A stretch of DNA of 64,000 nt, taken from Plumapathes pennacea. Taxonomy: Eukaryota > Cnidaria > Anthozoa > Antipatharia > Myriopathidae. Shown here piece by piece: positions 34,381 to 47,029 of the stretch. Positions within the stretch are counted from its first letter, which is position 1. Each line of letters begins with the position of its first letter. The translations under genes were made by a program, and so were the position numbers. Location of the stretch: the NCBI GenBank assembly GCA_964036295.1, contig OZ038463.1:17595069-17659068 (forward strand), given 5' to 3'. Below the pieces are notes generated by a model. It was not told the origin of the DNA and did no database searches. It saw only the letters and a list, made by a program, of their open reading frames with translations.

Positions 34381-37300
34381 CTGTAAATATCGAGAACCGG
34401 GCGCCAAATGCCAAATTTCGAAATTCATTTTATTTTACCCAAAGAACCTCTTTGGTGAACTTTCTTCGAAAATAATATTCAAAAGTTCAACTGCCTTTTC
34501 GTTTTGACAAAATCGCGGAAAATCTAAAATGCCCTCTTGACCCCTCGAACCGACACGAAAATGGTGCATATTTAACAAGCTCGTGTAATAAAACTGTAAA
34601 CAATCTGGCCATTGCAACTCGCCAGTAATTCAAAGTACCTCTTCTTCTTCCTAAAACACCTAAAATAACTATGGAAACTTGAACTTGTGGTAGTGTTTCG
34701 ATTTTTCAAAAAGACCAAGGTAAAACCTCCGAGCGGTAGGTCAAATTTTAGCCAATTTTAATTTCACCAGGGACATTTGGTACCTGTCGTTTGAGCAAAA
34801 ACCCAACGTCAACTGAACTAATAAACATTTAAATTTCTTGTCTCAAAAGGTTTTCCGCGGCCCGCAAAAAGCCTCGCGTTGAGAAACATAAACAGTGAGG
34901 GTAGTTTGACACAATCGGTACTGGATGCGGGAAATGGCTTCGGCTAAAACGAAGCATTAAGTAGGTACACAGATGAGAAAATTATCAAACGCTTGACAAT
35001 TTAAAACTCGATTTGCTATATTCTTTTCCATTGTGTGACATAGAGTGTCATTTTCGCAGAAAACAAAAAATATTAGGAAAAAAGAAATCCGATCCCCGTA
35101 TTTTACGGGAGTCCCGCTAGTACACAATAATCCACTTACCGCGATCAACATAACATCTAATTTGCCAACACCAGCTAACAGTAATACGTACTTGCAAACC
35201 GAAATCCTTACTTTCCCATTGAAAAGAGCTTATTATATCAACACACGAAAGCCCTTTAACAGAAATTTGATGTTTTCGTGACCAAGTGGTGGTAGTAAAT
35301 CGACATTCGCTTTAGCAATTCAGTGCTGTTACCGTAAAATGTTTGATGGGGGTTTGATCACTGTTTAAACTTTCGCTATTAAATTAAATTCTGATCGTCG
35401 ACTTCATGTGAAATCGTATAGTCGTGTTTTGCTGATCCGCTACATATTAGGGCCTTTTATACGAGAGAAAACAAGCCGCGGCTCACATAAGACGTACTAT
35501 AAATGGCACGCAATATCCACACGTTCACGGCTAACACAAGGCGCAGCCTAGGGATTTTGAGCTGTTCTTATCTAAGCCGCGGCTTATACCTTAGTCGTGA
35601 AACCGTAAATCATTTATACGTGCACTTCGCGTCTTGTGAAAGCCGTACTCGTATGAATGGGTCTGCACGTCTTATGTAAGCCGCGGCTTATTTTCTCTCG
35701 TATGAACGGCCCTATTGTCTCCTTTTTGACAAATATTTATGCAATAGTTTTATCACGTTTATGCCTACTCACTTAATATGTTCGACTTTTTCCGTGAAAT
35801 AATTAGTGTATCTCTGGTTAATCATTCTCGTTGAATTTTTTGAAGTATTTGAAGCACTTCAATCTGATCTTCGACAGGCATTTGCAGTGGACATTTTAGG
35901 AGAGTGAGTGTAGTGAGCGAGTGCAGCTGACGCGTTCCTTCAGCCAGTGTTTGCTTTAGTCTCAACTTAAAAAAAAATCCTAAGGCTGATCTGTAATACA
36001 CGATGTAGGTTCAATGCTCATAATTGAGCAATCCATTCCAGTGTGAGTACTGATTGACTGTAGCAGAAAAAGAGACAACTCGAGAACATGCAAAGTGCAC
36101 TATTTACATGTGCGCGTCCAACCAGACATTCAGTTCTGTAATATCTTAAAGTCTGTTTAGAGGCTTGTAAGCTTCGGGGGTGGGGGCACTTCGTATTTGA
36201 TGGGCTGTACGGGATGGGGAGGCTCTGCCCGAATGGGCGGGTTCTTTTTAATCAAGCCTCAGGTCATAACTAAATTTGGTACTTCAAAGGGTCGGTAAGA
36301 ATATCTGGACAAAGAAAAATCGTATTGGCACCTTCTAGAGTTTCTAAAAATCATGCCTCCACTGAAGTATTCGTAAATATCGTGTTGCTGAGTTGTCGCT
36401 TGCAGTTTTTCTGCGCTTCTTCCTGTTCAAAGGTATGAAAGGTTGGGGGGTGGGGGGTGTTTATAAGTATGGAAAAGGGTCACTATTTCGACCCAAGATG
36501 GTAAGGGGTTGAAAGTCTCGGCGGAGCCTCTCCGTGTCTCTCTTGTGATGCGAGTGCCTCTCCCTCTAACCTTTTTCTTAAATCCAGATATGCCCTTATG
36601 TTTTGTTGCTGGCATACAGAAACGGCTCAGTAGATCCTAACGTTTAGTAGACAGCATCATCTGGCTTATCTGGCTGGGTGAAAGGTTTCTGCGGCTGAGC
36701 AACAGATCACCGGCTGAATTGTTTCCGACAGCACTGATATGGAAATAAAATAGAACTGCTGATGACGTATATTTTAGAACTCGGTCACAGGCCGGTTTGT
36801 TTTGCTTGCTGAGATGTTCTTTGGCGGATCTGCAAGACATGACTGTACGATTTCAAATAAAACCGCACTTCATGAACCAAGTCAACAGCAAAGGTTTTAA
36901 AGTCGAGAAATTCAAACCATTTCACGGGAACACTTGCTAAAGCGAATGTTGATTAATTTACCACCAACATTTTGCGGGACATTTAAAAGTCACGCAAACG
37001 GCATCGAATTTCTGTTAAAGGGCTTTCGTGAGTTAAAATAACAAGCTCTTTCCAATTGTAAAGCAAGGATTTCAAGTTACAAGTACGTATTACTGTTAGC
37101 TGGTGTTGGCAAATTAGATGTTATGTTGACCGCGGTAAGTGGATTATTGTGTATAACTCACTGAAATCTATCTGAAAGTCGTGCTGTTGCTTTTGATTTA
37201 ACTCCACCCAGTCACTTTTATGGTTTGTAGTGGAAATACTTCGTAATATACTCCTGCTTTTACTGCAGTGGTACTGTTGAAACTTTCTGTATTAAGAATT

Positions 37301-38073
37301 TCTTGAATTCCGGAAAATGTAATCTGATCCGTACCCGCGTCGGTTCTTATCAGTGCTCATTATTCATCACAATATCGCCATTTTCTGCGAAAATGACACT
37401 CTAAGTCACACAATGGAAAAGAATATAGCAAATCGAGTTTTAAATTGTCAAGCGTTTGATAATTTTCTCATCTGTGTACCTACTTAATGCTTCGTTTTAG
37501 CCGAAGCCATTTCCCGCATCCAGTACCGATTGTGTCAAACTACCCTCACTGTTTATGTTTCTCAACGCGAGGCTTTTTGCGGGCCGCGGAAAACCTTTTG
37601 AGACAAGAAATTTAAATGTTTATTAGTTCAGTTGACGTTGGGTTTTTGCTCAAACGACAGGTACCAAATGTTCCTGGTGAAATTAAAATTGGCTAAAATT
37701 TGACCTACCGCTCGGAGGTTTTACCTTGGTCTTTTTGAAAAATCGAAACACTACCACAAGTTCAAGTTTCCATAGTTATTTTAGGTGCTTTAGGAAGAAG
37801 AAGAGGTACTTTGAATTACTGGCGAGTTGCAATGGCCAGATTGTTTACCGTTTTATTACACGAGCTTGTTAAATATGCACCATTTTCGTGTCGGTTCGAG
37901 GGGTCGAGAGGGCATTTTAGACTTTCCGCGATTTTGTCAAAACGAAAAGGCAGTTGAACTTTTGAATATTATTTTCGAAGACAGTTCACCAAAGAGGTTC
38001 TATGGATAAAATATAATGAATTTCGAAATTTGGCATTTGGCGCCCGGTTCTCGATATTTACAGAGAGCCGCTC
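34381..38073. mobile_element. TTAA-flanked long-inverted-repeat element nested in copy A
   Basis: TTAA lies at 34377-34380 and 38074-38077. The termini are GAGCGGCTCTCTGTAAATAT and its reverse complement. The arms extend to about 35322 on the left and from about 36934 on the right, with one arm carrying an extra insertion near 37155-37370. The uninterrupted target in copy C (GAGCTTAAAAATGG) contains the TTAA, confirming the boundary. TTAA duplication indicates a piggyBac-type transposase (inference). The 1.6-kb loop has no supported gene. Confidence 0.75.
35450..35713. mobile_element. MITE nested in the loop of the TTAA element
   Basis: The left end AGGGCCTTTTATACGAGAGA and the reverse complement of the right end AGGGCCGTTCATACGAGAGA are inverted repeats. 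Pairing continues through AAGCCGCGGCTNACATAAGA, giving arms of about 48 bp. It is the innermost of four nested insertions. Confidence 0.75.
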
Positions 38074-38111
38074 TTAAGCTCTCGTGGGCCCCAGGCCCCC
38101 GCGAGCAAAAA

Positions 38112-38610
38112 TATAATTGTGGGCCGTATCTATAAACCCCCTGATACTTCAGTCACTGATTTCAACTAATAAATATCTTACATACAGAATCTCATCAGCC
38201 TACAAATGACTTCATCAATCTAATGTCATCTAACAGCCTCTACCCGTTAATATCGAAACCAACTAGAATTACCTCTTCTACAGCTACTCTAATTGACAAT
38301 ATATTTACTAATAACTTAGAATACAATATGGTGAGTGGTATACTTTATGCCGACTTATCTGACAATCTCCCTGTTTTTCAAGTAACTCACCTTAAACTAG
38401 TATATGATTCCAGTCCTCGTAAAAGACAAATACGCCTTACTAACCCTTCTTATATCAATAAATTTCGGTCTAAACTATCCAACATTGATTGGTCTTTCAT
38501 ATATAATATTGATTCAGCTAATGATTGTTATAATGCATTTTCTGACTGTCTTATATCTGTTTACAATCAGTCATTTCCACTAAAGACTGTGACATCTGAG
38601 GTTCATTGAC
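38112..38610 (+). pseudogene. Retroelement endonuclease, C-terminal part
   Basis: The region resumes with IIVGRIYKPPDTSV, the YRPP-type motif of the endonuclease. A shifted frame from 38223 follows, with LISKPTRITSSTATLIDNIF and the expected Asp-Asn and downstream DLSDNLPVF (normally SDHxP; the His is replaced by Asn). This supports both the retroelement assignment and its decay. Confidence 0.75.
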
Positions 38611-38903
38611 TCTAAGCCTTGCAGGTTTTCCAATGGACTCCTGAAGTCTTGTAAGAGGAAAAATTCCCTTTATAAACAGTACCTCCTTGCTCCAACTCCT
38701 GATAATAAATCTAGGTACCATAAATACCGTAACAAATATCATTTCCTGATCAAAATTGCAAGGAAAAAATACTTTCATGACAAATTAATTTCTGTTAACT
38801 CTAACCTAAAAACGACTTGGTATTTTATTAGTGATATCTAAGAGACAAACTCATTCTCTCCCTCATACTATGAAAGACTCCAATAGTACATACTCCTTTC
38901 CTG

Positions 38904-40530
38904 GTGCAAATAACTAATAAGTTTAACAATTTCTTCACAAGTATTGGTCCCTCTCTGGCCAATAATATTCCTCCCTCCCATGTTTCTTATAAACAATTCC
39001 TCATTGGTTCTTATGCAAGTAGTTTTTTTCTTTCTCCCACTTCAACTTCTGAGGTCTCTTCTGTCATCTCCTCATTAAAAAACAGTAAAAGTGAAGGTCA
39101 CGATGGCCTTCAAATTTCACCTATAAAGGAATCTATTGACTTACTTGCATTTCCTTTGTCTTATGTCTATAATATTTATCTTTGTCTACTGGTGTTTTCC
39201 CTGATAGTCTTAAAATTGCTAAAATTTTACCTGTTTATAAAACTGATGATACTTCTAATTTCTCAAACTACAGACCCATATCTATATTACCCTGCTTATC
39301 CAAAGTCCTTGAGAAACTCTTCTATTCTAGACTCTGAATTTCTCTCAAAATTTAACATTCTCAACAGTCACCAATATGGTTTTAGACAACAACATTCGAC
39401 TTACATGGCTTTGTTAATAATATTTTTCAAGGTTTTGAAAATAATGAATACACCATTGGGATATTTGTTGATTTAAAAAAAGCTTTTGATACTGTTGACC
39501 ATCAAATTCTCATTAACAAACTCCCATTTTATGGTATTCGAGGAACACCTCTTTCCTGGTTAACTAGCTATCTTTCCAACAGGCAACAGTATGTCCAAAT
39601 TGCTAATAATGCATCTTCTTTTAACACTATAAAATGTGGTGTCCCTCAAGGCTCTGTTCTTGCATGGTCCCCTTCTGTTTCTCATATACATCAATGACTT
39701 ATTTCACTCTTCTAAACTTTTATCATTCATTCTTTTTGCTGACGACACCAACATTTTCTTTAGTCATAAGGATATTACTACTCTCATAAGCACTGTTAAT
39801 TATGAACTTTCTCATGTGTTCTCTTGGTTTAGTGCTAATAAACTAACATTTCATCCTGACAAGACCAAATTTGTCTTATTTCACCCTTCTCGTAAAAAAA
39901 ATTAGTATTGATGACATTCATGTTAACATAAATAGTACCCCCATCTCTAGGGTAACAAGTACAAAATTCCTTGGCATTATTATCCATGAAAACCTCTCTT
40001 GGAAACCTCACATTGCTACCATTTGTACCAAAGCTTCCAAAGTGATTGGCATTATTTGTAAATCTAGACAATATCTAGCCTCGAACACTTTAATAACATT
40101 ATACAATTCCTTATTCTTACCATATCTCAACTACTGCAATCTCATCTGGGCTTCTACCTGCACCTCTCATATATTGAACCTCTTTTTCTTTTACAAAAGA
40201 AAGCTGTTCGTTTAATCACCTTTTCCCCTTCTTGAACTCACACCAAACCCCTGTTCGTAAAGATTAACATTTTGCCCATTCACTCCATCAAGTTCCAAAT
40301 ATCTTGTTTTGTTTTTTCTCATATTAATAATTTACTACCTACACCTCTCTCTTCCCTCTTCCAATTCAACCTGGAATGCCATGATCATTTCACTCGTGCA
40401 AGGTTTAACTTACATAAACAATTTCTTAAATATCATTTTTCAGTGCGTTTTCAAGCTCCTAACTATTTGGAACAGTCTTCCACTTCCTCTCAGAGATTCA
40501 CTAACGAGTCTCTAACTATAGACGCAAACT
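38904..40530 (+). pseudogene. Retroelement reverse transcriptase and C-terminal region
   Basis: Visible motifs in order: NSKSEGHDGLQ; QYGFRQQHST; FVDLKKAFDTVDHQILINKL (first catalytic Asp); CGVPQGSVL; LFADDTNIFF (catalytic FADD box); and KTKFVLF. The C-terminal STKFLGIIIHENLSWKPHI and NYCNLIWAST are typical of CR1/Jockey-group elements. Frameshifts occur near 39190, 39440, 39665, 39890 and 40190. The protein would copy element RNA at nicked chromosomal DNA, but this copy cannot. Confidence 0.85.
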
Positions 40531-41240
40531 AAAGTATTTTTTTTCTCCACGAAGGACTGTGACTTCCCAATTATCTTACTATTTACTCTCCTAAAACACA
40601 AGGAATGTCATGCATTAATAGCATTTAGGTTTATACTCAGTTTGACTTGTACTTTATTATAACGTGTTTAGTAAGAAATGATATTTACTTAGGTTTATAT
40701 TCAGTATGACTTAACCTTCAAAGGATTATAATTTCTTTCTTTCCATTTACTTCACTATAAAATAAGAAATGATATGTATTAAAGTTTATTAGGTATTTAT
40801 AAGTATTTAGGTTTATACTCAGTTTGACTTGTACTTTATTAAAGCATATTTAGTAAGAAATGATATGTATTTAGGTTTATATTCAGTGGACTTAATCTTC
40901 AAAGGATTGTAATTTCTTTCTAATTCCATTTACTTCACTATAAAATAAGAAATGATATGTATTTAATATGTAGTTTACAATATGCTTAGTTCAACCTACT
41001 CTTTATAGGAATGTTAGTTCTGTTGTTGTTGCTGTTAGATTTATATTTAATTTAATTTAATTTAATTTGCTATTTGTAATTGTAACATTGTATTTGCTGA
41101 GTGCATCACCTCTGCGATGAAACACTTAATTCATCTGTTGACCCCAAGCCATTTAAGCCACTGGCTTTGGCCTTACTTCTTCATGTAAATCTTTGTGTGT
41201 CATCCAATGAATAAATAAAATAAATAAAATAAATAAAGGT
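40531..41240 (+). repeat. Retroelement 3' UTR with internal repeats and AAATA tail
   Basis: A unit with AGGTTTATA(C/T)TCAGT and AAGAAATGATAT(G/T)TA recurs three to four times between 40625 and 40960. TTTAA repeats follow near 41050. The tail GAATAAATAAAATAAATAAA near 41209 marks the retroelement 3' end. Confidence 0.7.
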
Positions 41241-42821
41241 TGCCAGGTTGTATAGCAAGCGTCACACAAGTACTGTCACGTGCATCGGAAAGCAATGAAA
41301 ACTGGGTTGTTGCAAACGAAGAATATTCCTACGGGGCCTTCGATAATTGTTTTCTCTCAATTATTATAATACACTTTTTGGTGAATATCTGTTTGACCGA
41401 AATTAGAAGAAAAGAGGGCAAGAAAAATAAAGGGAGCTCTTGGATCCGTCATGTGCAAAAACTGACTCGGCTATAATATCTTTTGCACATAAACGCACGA
41501 CAAAAGTTCCTCTCCCGGGACCCCGCGTGTCTCTGTTCATTGTACTAATGACGTCACAAGCGCACTGGCCACGGACCTGTCTTGTTTTAGAAAAGTTTCA
41601 AAGCAAACCGCGAACCTGAATTTCAAAGTTCTCCAAAATGGAAGGGAAGGAACATACAAAAGTGAGGAGGGTAGTACCCTCCTTCCCACTCTCCCCTGAG
41701 TTCTATTTTTTTTTTTTTTTTTTTTTTTTTTTGCGTGTTTTCTTTTCTTTCCATTGGCCCTCCCCTTCCGTTTGAGGAGGTGTTAAACAGACGCCGTGGT
41801 CAACCAGCGTGACGCGCGTCACGGAAGATGCACTCTCCCTGTGGAGTAAGATAAGAAAGTCCGGAATCGGTGTCACATTTTGGCGCAACTGAATAATTCT
41901 CTTTTATGACGCCTTAGAAGAGTCCTGGTATTGTGCTAACCTTTTTGAATATGCCTTTGTTTGTATTTAAGTATCCTTGTTTGGCTAGAGTTATTAGCAA
42001 CTATTGAAACGACCTTTCTGAACGCCGGGCATTTTAGCCCAGGGGGGAAAACTTTAGCTAGAACATTTTTGCCTGGGCGGAAATGCCCGGAGGGCATTAT
42101 CGCCTGGGATGAAATGCCCGGGGAGGCAAAATATTGGGGGGGCATTTTTGCCCACTACACCGGCACTCAGGCGTGGGAGAAGGAAAAATATTTGGCTTGG
42201 TTTTAAAATTGACACTGTGCAGTGTTATTGATTAGTTCCAACTGCCACTATTAGTGTATTATGCCAAATCAGTATAAAATTAGAAGAAAAATAAAAATAC
42301 TGACCCGGTGTTGCATTTCAAGTGAATGAAGAAACAAACCTAAGCGAAAACGTACGATTTTTTCTCCTTAGGTTAACACTGCCGAACTCAGAAGGTACAG
42401 GATATGATTCTAATGGAAGTGGGCAAGCTGAAGTGGGGGTAAAATGGCGTGTTTTTATTTTATTTTGTTTTATTTTTTGTTCTTCTCTCTCTCCCTCCCT
42501 CCCTCTCCGTGTGCGCTCGGTCGGACAACCTGGGTCGAGGAAATCAGCACGAGAAAGAGGCTCTAGCCCACACTGCCTTACGGCCTCGGTTGTTCACGAA
42601 GTTTCTTCTTAGCGGTGGCAGAAGGAGGTTGTGTGTTGTAGGTATGTGCAGGATTCTTACCATTTTGATGTTGTATTCTGCTGTTCTTTGCTAGCTATGC
42701 AATATTTTGACCATGAATCCCAATGAAGGCTCTTCAGAAACCTTTTTACGTGCGAGTTTACCTTGGAAAAAGCGCATATCTTTCGAAGGTTTCCGCAACG
42801 TGGTTTGTAGCTCGCAAGGTT
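41241..42821. other. Inter-element region with poly(T) and small palindromes
   Basis: No gene is supported. A 26-base poly(T) lies at about 41707-41732. Between 42027 and 42155 the word GCCCGGG recurs with two 14-base palindromes, GGGCATTTTAGCCC and GGGCATTTTTGCCC, indicating a small foldable repeat. A pyrimidine-rich tract (CTCTCCCTCCCTCC) lies near 42485. Confidence 0.5.
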
Positions 42822-42825
42822 TTAA

Positions 42826-44385
42826 GGTGGCTCCATAGGGTTTTCAGACGCAATCTCGCGTGGGCACCAAAATCACAATGAAATAAAAACCTGACTTTCG
42901 TAATTCTTTGGAGGAAATCTGAATTTAACAGGAAATTCTAAAAAATCGGAATAAAAACAGTTTACGATGTGTGCACGGTTCTTCGTGTCACGAAGAAACC
43001 AAACTTGCAAGCCTTTCAATCAAACTCAGTACATGCCGGCTTTACTTGATCGCCGATCTTTATCACTTTACCTTCGAATGTACATAACTCTACTGAAATA
43101 GTTTGAAAGTATTGTTTCACATCCTGTCAGGCCAATAACTAAACAAGCAACACACGATGAACAAGTTCTATAATTCAGATTTTATTCTGTTTGACTTTGA
43201 AATCAACAGCAGTGACAAAAACGCGGTTTGGATGGTCATTTCGGCAATCATCAGTGCAATGGACAAACCACTAGTACATTCGGTCTAGTCACAACACTGA
43301 CAGCAATTCTTGGAAGTAAGAAAACTTAGACAGAAATTATTGGCTTTGTTATGAAGCTTTGCAAATCCTACTAACCTGCAGAGCTTGATCCCGTGTCAGT
43401 CTGTGGCATATTATCTCAGGTGAGCAGTCGCAAAACTAAATCAGTATTCACGAACTGTACTAAATAAGTATGAATGAACTTGATGGGACACAGCTACCAA
43501 CAAACTTGTTGGGAGCTAGTCAACTAGCATACGACGGCTTAAAGTTAAGACTTTCGAATGGTCTTCACGACTTTGAAAAGGATCGAGTTGTTGAACAGCT
43601 ATCACCCTCAAATCGTTCGAGACTTCGCCAATAGTAGTTCGCACAGCATAATTTGTGGCTGACATATCCAGTACGAGCTTCTCAAGACAGAAATTCAGGA
43701 ATTGCATGGTGTTTCCTTTTAGTTTCGCACCCAGAAAACTTGCTGTACTTGCTGGCATGCGATCGCCGCTTTCTCCTCGTGTTTACATGCACAACTTGTT
43801 TTCACGCGACGGCTAACGCATGCGCACTTGTCGATCTTGTCGAGTCATTATTTTGCATTTGATGGCGCAATATGCACATAAAATATCAAGTTTTTCTCTG
43901 CACTTTTCTCGAGTTTCCTTTGGTGAATCTGTCTTAAATTTTGCAGGCAAACGAAGATTATATCCGGTTTTGTTATATTTGATTTTAATGGAAATTTATG
44001 GAGCAGAATTATTTTTATTTGCAAAAAACAAATTGCCAATTAGCTTGGGATCCGCTCCTCTTACCACAACTTTTTTTCACAGTTATGTTTACCTTATACA
44101 AATTTCTAAACATACTGAAAGTTTCAGAAAATTTCACTGAAGAAAACTCCAGAAAAAAGAGCAGAAAGCTTGAAAATGGGGGTAAAAGACTTTTATTTCA
44201 AGGACGTATTGCTTCCATAGAAACCACACTAGAGTGACAAAAGTAAAACGTATACGCAACAGACCTTTCGAAACATCTACCCTGCAAATTTGATTAAGAA
44301 AGAATATAATGAAATGAAAATACGGCAGTTTTGGTGTCATAAACTAAATATCAGCAAGTGCAGGGAAATACCCTATGGAGCCACC
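42826..44385. mobile_element. TTAA-flanked piggyBac-like non-autonomous element
   Basis: TTAA lies at 42822-42825 and 44386-44389. The inverted termini are GGTGGCTCCATAGGGT and ACCCTATGGAGCCACC. The 1560-bp interior has no convincing transposase. A minus-strand frame at 43516-43758 is open but unrecognised. Confidence 0.7.
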
Positions 44386-44389
44386 TTAA

Positions 44390-45418
44390 GGCATTGAAAT
44401 GATTAGAATATCCCTGGCGGTTTCATGGAATGCTTCGAATCGAAAATATACCGATATTTTGTGGAACTGTGCCTTAAATCTTTATGGCTTACAGAGGGCT
44501 GAATTTTATTGCCAAAGTGGCCATGTTGAAAACGTTTCCTTCACAAGTTTATGTTCAGAGCAAAGAACTTCGAAGCTGTGTAATGTGTTAGCTATGGTTG
44601 GGTCGATGAAGAGTTACTTTAAACTTGTCTGAGTTTTAGTGCTGAATCCTCTTTACCAGTTCTGGTACATAGACCCAAACTAAGAGCATGAACAGTGTTT
44701 CACACATGTATGTATGTGTTGCGACCAGAAGAGAAAGCTGTTCTTTACTGACAACAATCTCTGGGCTCTAATTTTTGTTTCAGTGTGCCAAGGACGACGG
44801 AATGAAACTGAAGGTGCAGTGCAATGGTTGCAGTTTTTACACTAATTCATGTATACACCTCTCCCTTTATTTGTCCAGAATTACACCTCCCATTTAAAGG
44901 AATAGAGACTTCTTGAAATTATTCTGTTGTATTTCTGAGCATGCTTGTGTGGTCTGCAGAATAAATAGTGTTGATTATGGGATGGTATTTTGTGCGGTTT
45001 GTAAAGTTTTACTCCAAGGTCGCAGTGATGACTGGAATAATCCCAGCTCGCTTTGAGTTTCTTATGAAACTCTGAAGAGAACTTGTTCCGTATTAACAAA
45101 ACTGAGTGACTTTAAATTTGCTTTACATTCCTTTGCACTCCATTAAAAAGTTCTCATCAAGTTAGTGATCTAGTCCAAATATCTTTTTTTACAGATGACC
45201 TCCTTAGTCTTTCAGCCTTGTCTTGAAAATGTCTGGAAGGACAGGTATGAATGCTTTACTGCTGCACAGTATTATTTTGTTTTTGCTTTCCCAAGCAAGT
45301 TGACTGAAACTGTTTACTAAAAAGATGTTGGTTGTACATGTAGATCTCGGCACAAATTTGGTAGCATTCTGTGTCTTACAGACTTGTGATACCACAGGCG
45401 GCCCAAGCTGATTGACTG
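44390..45418 (+). other. Region with weak exon-like segments and a diverged duplicate
   Basis: Possible exon segments follow good acceptors: 44784 onward (TTTGTTTCAG, encoding KVQCNGCSFYTNSCIH) and 45195-45235 (TTTTTTACAG then ATG, encoding MTSLVFQPCLENVWKD, followed by GTATGA). Two intronic segments here (about 44605-44685 and 45026-45112) have diverged copies at about 50680-50765 and 50228-50312. A host gene or decayed duplicate is possible. Confidence is low. Confidence 0.25.
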
Positions 45419-47029
45419 TGTGACGTCACGGTTGGGTTTTATAAGAAAATGTATGGGAGATTTTAGTCGATCGATAACTCGAAAAATATTGCAAGAATAG
45501 AGCTTAGACTTGCTAACCTTGTTGTGGTGTTGGTTTTCTTGCTGCTGTAGCAATTTCAGTGTGTTTTGCTGAATTTTTCCTCTCTAACAGAAAGAATTTC
45601 AAGGCTGGCAACTTGGTCGATCTGGCATCCAGAATGGCTCCAGAAAAGTCTCTCAAATGCGGCCTTTCAACCTCCGTATGGCCACAAAACCCAGACATAT
45701 ATCGAGTTGAATCCTTTTCCCATAACACTGTCGCAAAAACATTTCGAAAACGCCAGTTGAGTCCGAAGAAATTGCCGAAATCGGCCGTCAAAATGGTTTC
45801 TGACAAGCCGTGTGACCCACTCTTGGTCCACGGAAATGGCGTTTGAATTTCATGTCGAGTTCTGATTCGCTGCCTCTTTCGCATGCTAATAAATTTACCG
45901 CGACACCGGGGAGGGGCAAGGCTACATTTGTAGCCGGATTTTTAAACGAACTATGAATATTAGACTTTGAAAACATCTCGGAAACATCTCTGAAACATTT
46001 AAAAACGTCAACAAAAACATTTCTGGGCTGGGTGAAAAGCCAGTAAATTGATTAGCATGCGAAAGAGGCAGCGAATCAGAGCTTGACATGAAATTCAAAC
46101 ACCATTTCCGTGGACCAAGAGTGGGTCACACGGCTTGTCAGAAACCATTTTGACGGCCGATTTCGGCAATTTCTTCGGACTCAACTGGCGTTTTCGAAAT
46201 GTTTTTGCGACAGTGTTATGGGAAAAGGATTCAACTCGATATATGTCTGGGTTTTGTGGCCATACAGAGGTTGAAAGGCCGCATTTGAGAGACTTTTCTG
46301 GAGCCATTCTGGATGCCAGATTGACCGAGTTGCCAGCCTTGAAATTCTTTCTGTTAGAGAGGAAAAATTCAGCAAAACATGCTGAAATCGCTACAGCAGC
46401 AAGAAAACTACCACCCACAACAAGGTTAGCAAGTCTAAGCTCTATTCTCGCAATAATTTTTTGCTCGCGGGGGCCTGGGGCCCAAGCAAGCTTAAAAATG
46501 GACATTTTTATTTATTTATTTTTCCTTTTTGTGGGTCGAGAATCAGCATACGGTGATTGGTTCATATTATCATGTGCTGGGCGATGACGTAATTGACTTC
46601 ACTAAACAACTCGAGATGTGGCCAGTGAATTGCTTGTTACTTGTGTGTAAAAGTTAACTGCATCCCATCCAAACTCAACACCATTTGGCTCTGTGGAATG
46701 CGCACGGATAAACTGGATTTTTGGGAACGATTTTGGCTCGCGTTCACCGTGGAAGCTTTGAGAATAGCCGTAAACAAATATTTGATGGTACCGCTGTCGG
46801 CGATAAATATTTAGTCCCGACGAAACTTTCTGTGGCGACATGAAATACTTTTGGGAAGATAACAGGGCGAAAACAGAAACCAAAGCTACAGTGAGCTTTA
46901 GCCGTAAAACAATGATGCTTTATGCTTTACTCTGTACATGACATCTGTTGCCTCATAAAATTCTTCTGCGTATCGTACATTGCCTGTTGAAGTGTTTCTT
47001 TCATTCAATCATGTAGCCTTTGTTAGCCT

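Larger units (their letters stand above)
32625..38111 (-). mobile_element. Helitron-like non-autonomous element, copy A
   Basis: Read on the minus strand, the 3' end is ACTGGCAAGGCCAGTCTAG: a perfect 6-bp-stem hairpin followed by CTAG, next to a T. This is the classic Helitron 3' terminus. The other end is TTTTTGCTCGCGGGGGCCTG. Insertion is between A and T of the retroelement sequence GGTAA|TATAATT with no duplication, as Helitrons do. The element carries two tandem units of about 635 bp and a nested TTAA element (34381-38073). Confidence 0.7.
31801..41240 (+). mobile_element. CR1/L2-like non-LTR retroelement, split by nested insertions
   Basis: The 5' coding part (31864-32624) and 3' part (38112 onward) belong together: removing 32625-38111 joins the endonuclease frame as GN then IIVGRIYKPP. 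The order is PHD-type finger, endonuclease, reverse transcriptase and a 3' UTR ending in (AAATA)n at about 41210-41236, as in CR1/L2/Jockey-group elements. Multiple frameshifts show the copy is dead. Confidence 0.8.

Noticed and set aside
41707-41732. Poly(T) as a polyA tail of a reverse-strand retrocopy
   Set aside because: No target duplication or recognisable gene sequence downstream on the minus strand was seen.
45513-46587. Open frames MAPEKSLKCGLSTSVWPQNP present on both strands
   Set aside because: They are mirror copies in the two arms of one inverted-repeat element, and no domain is recognised.
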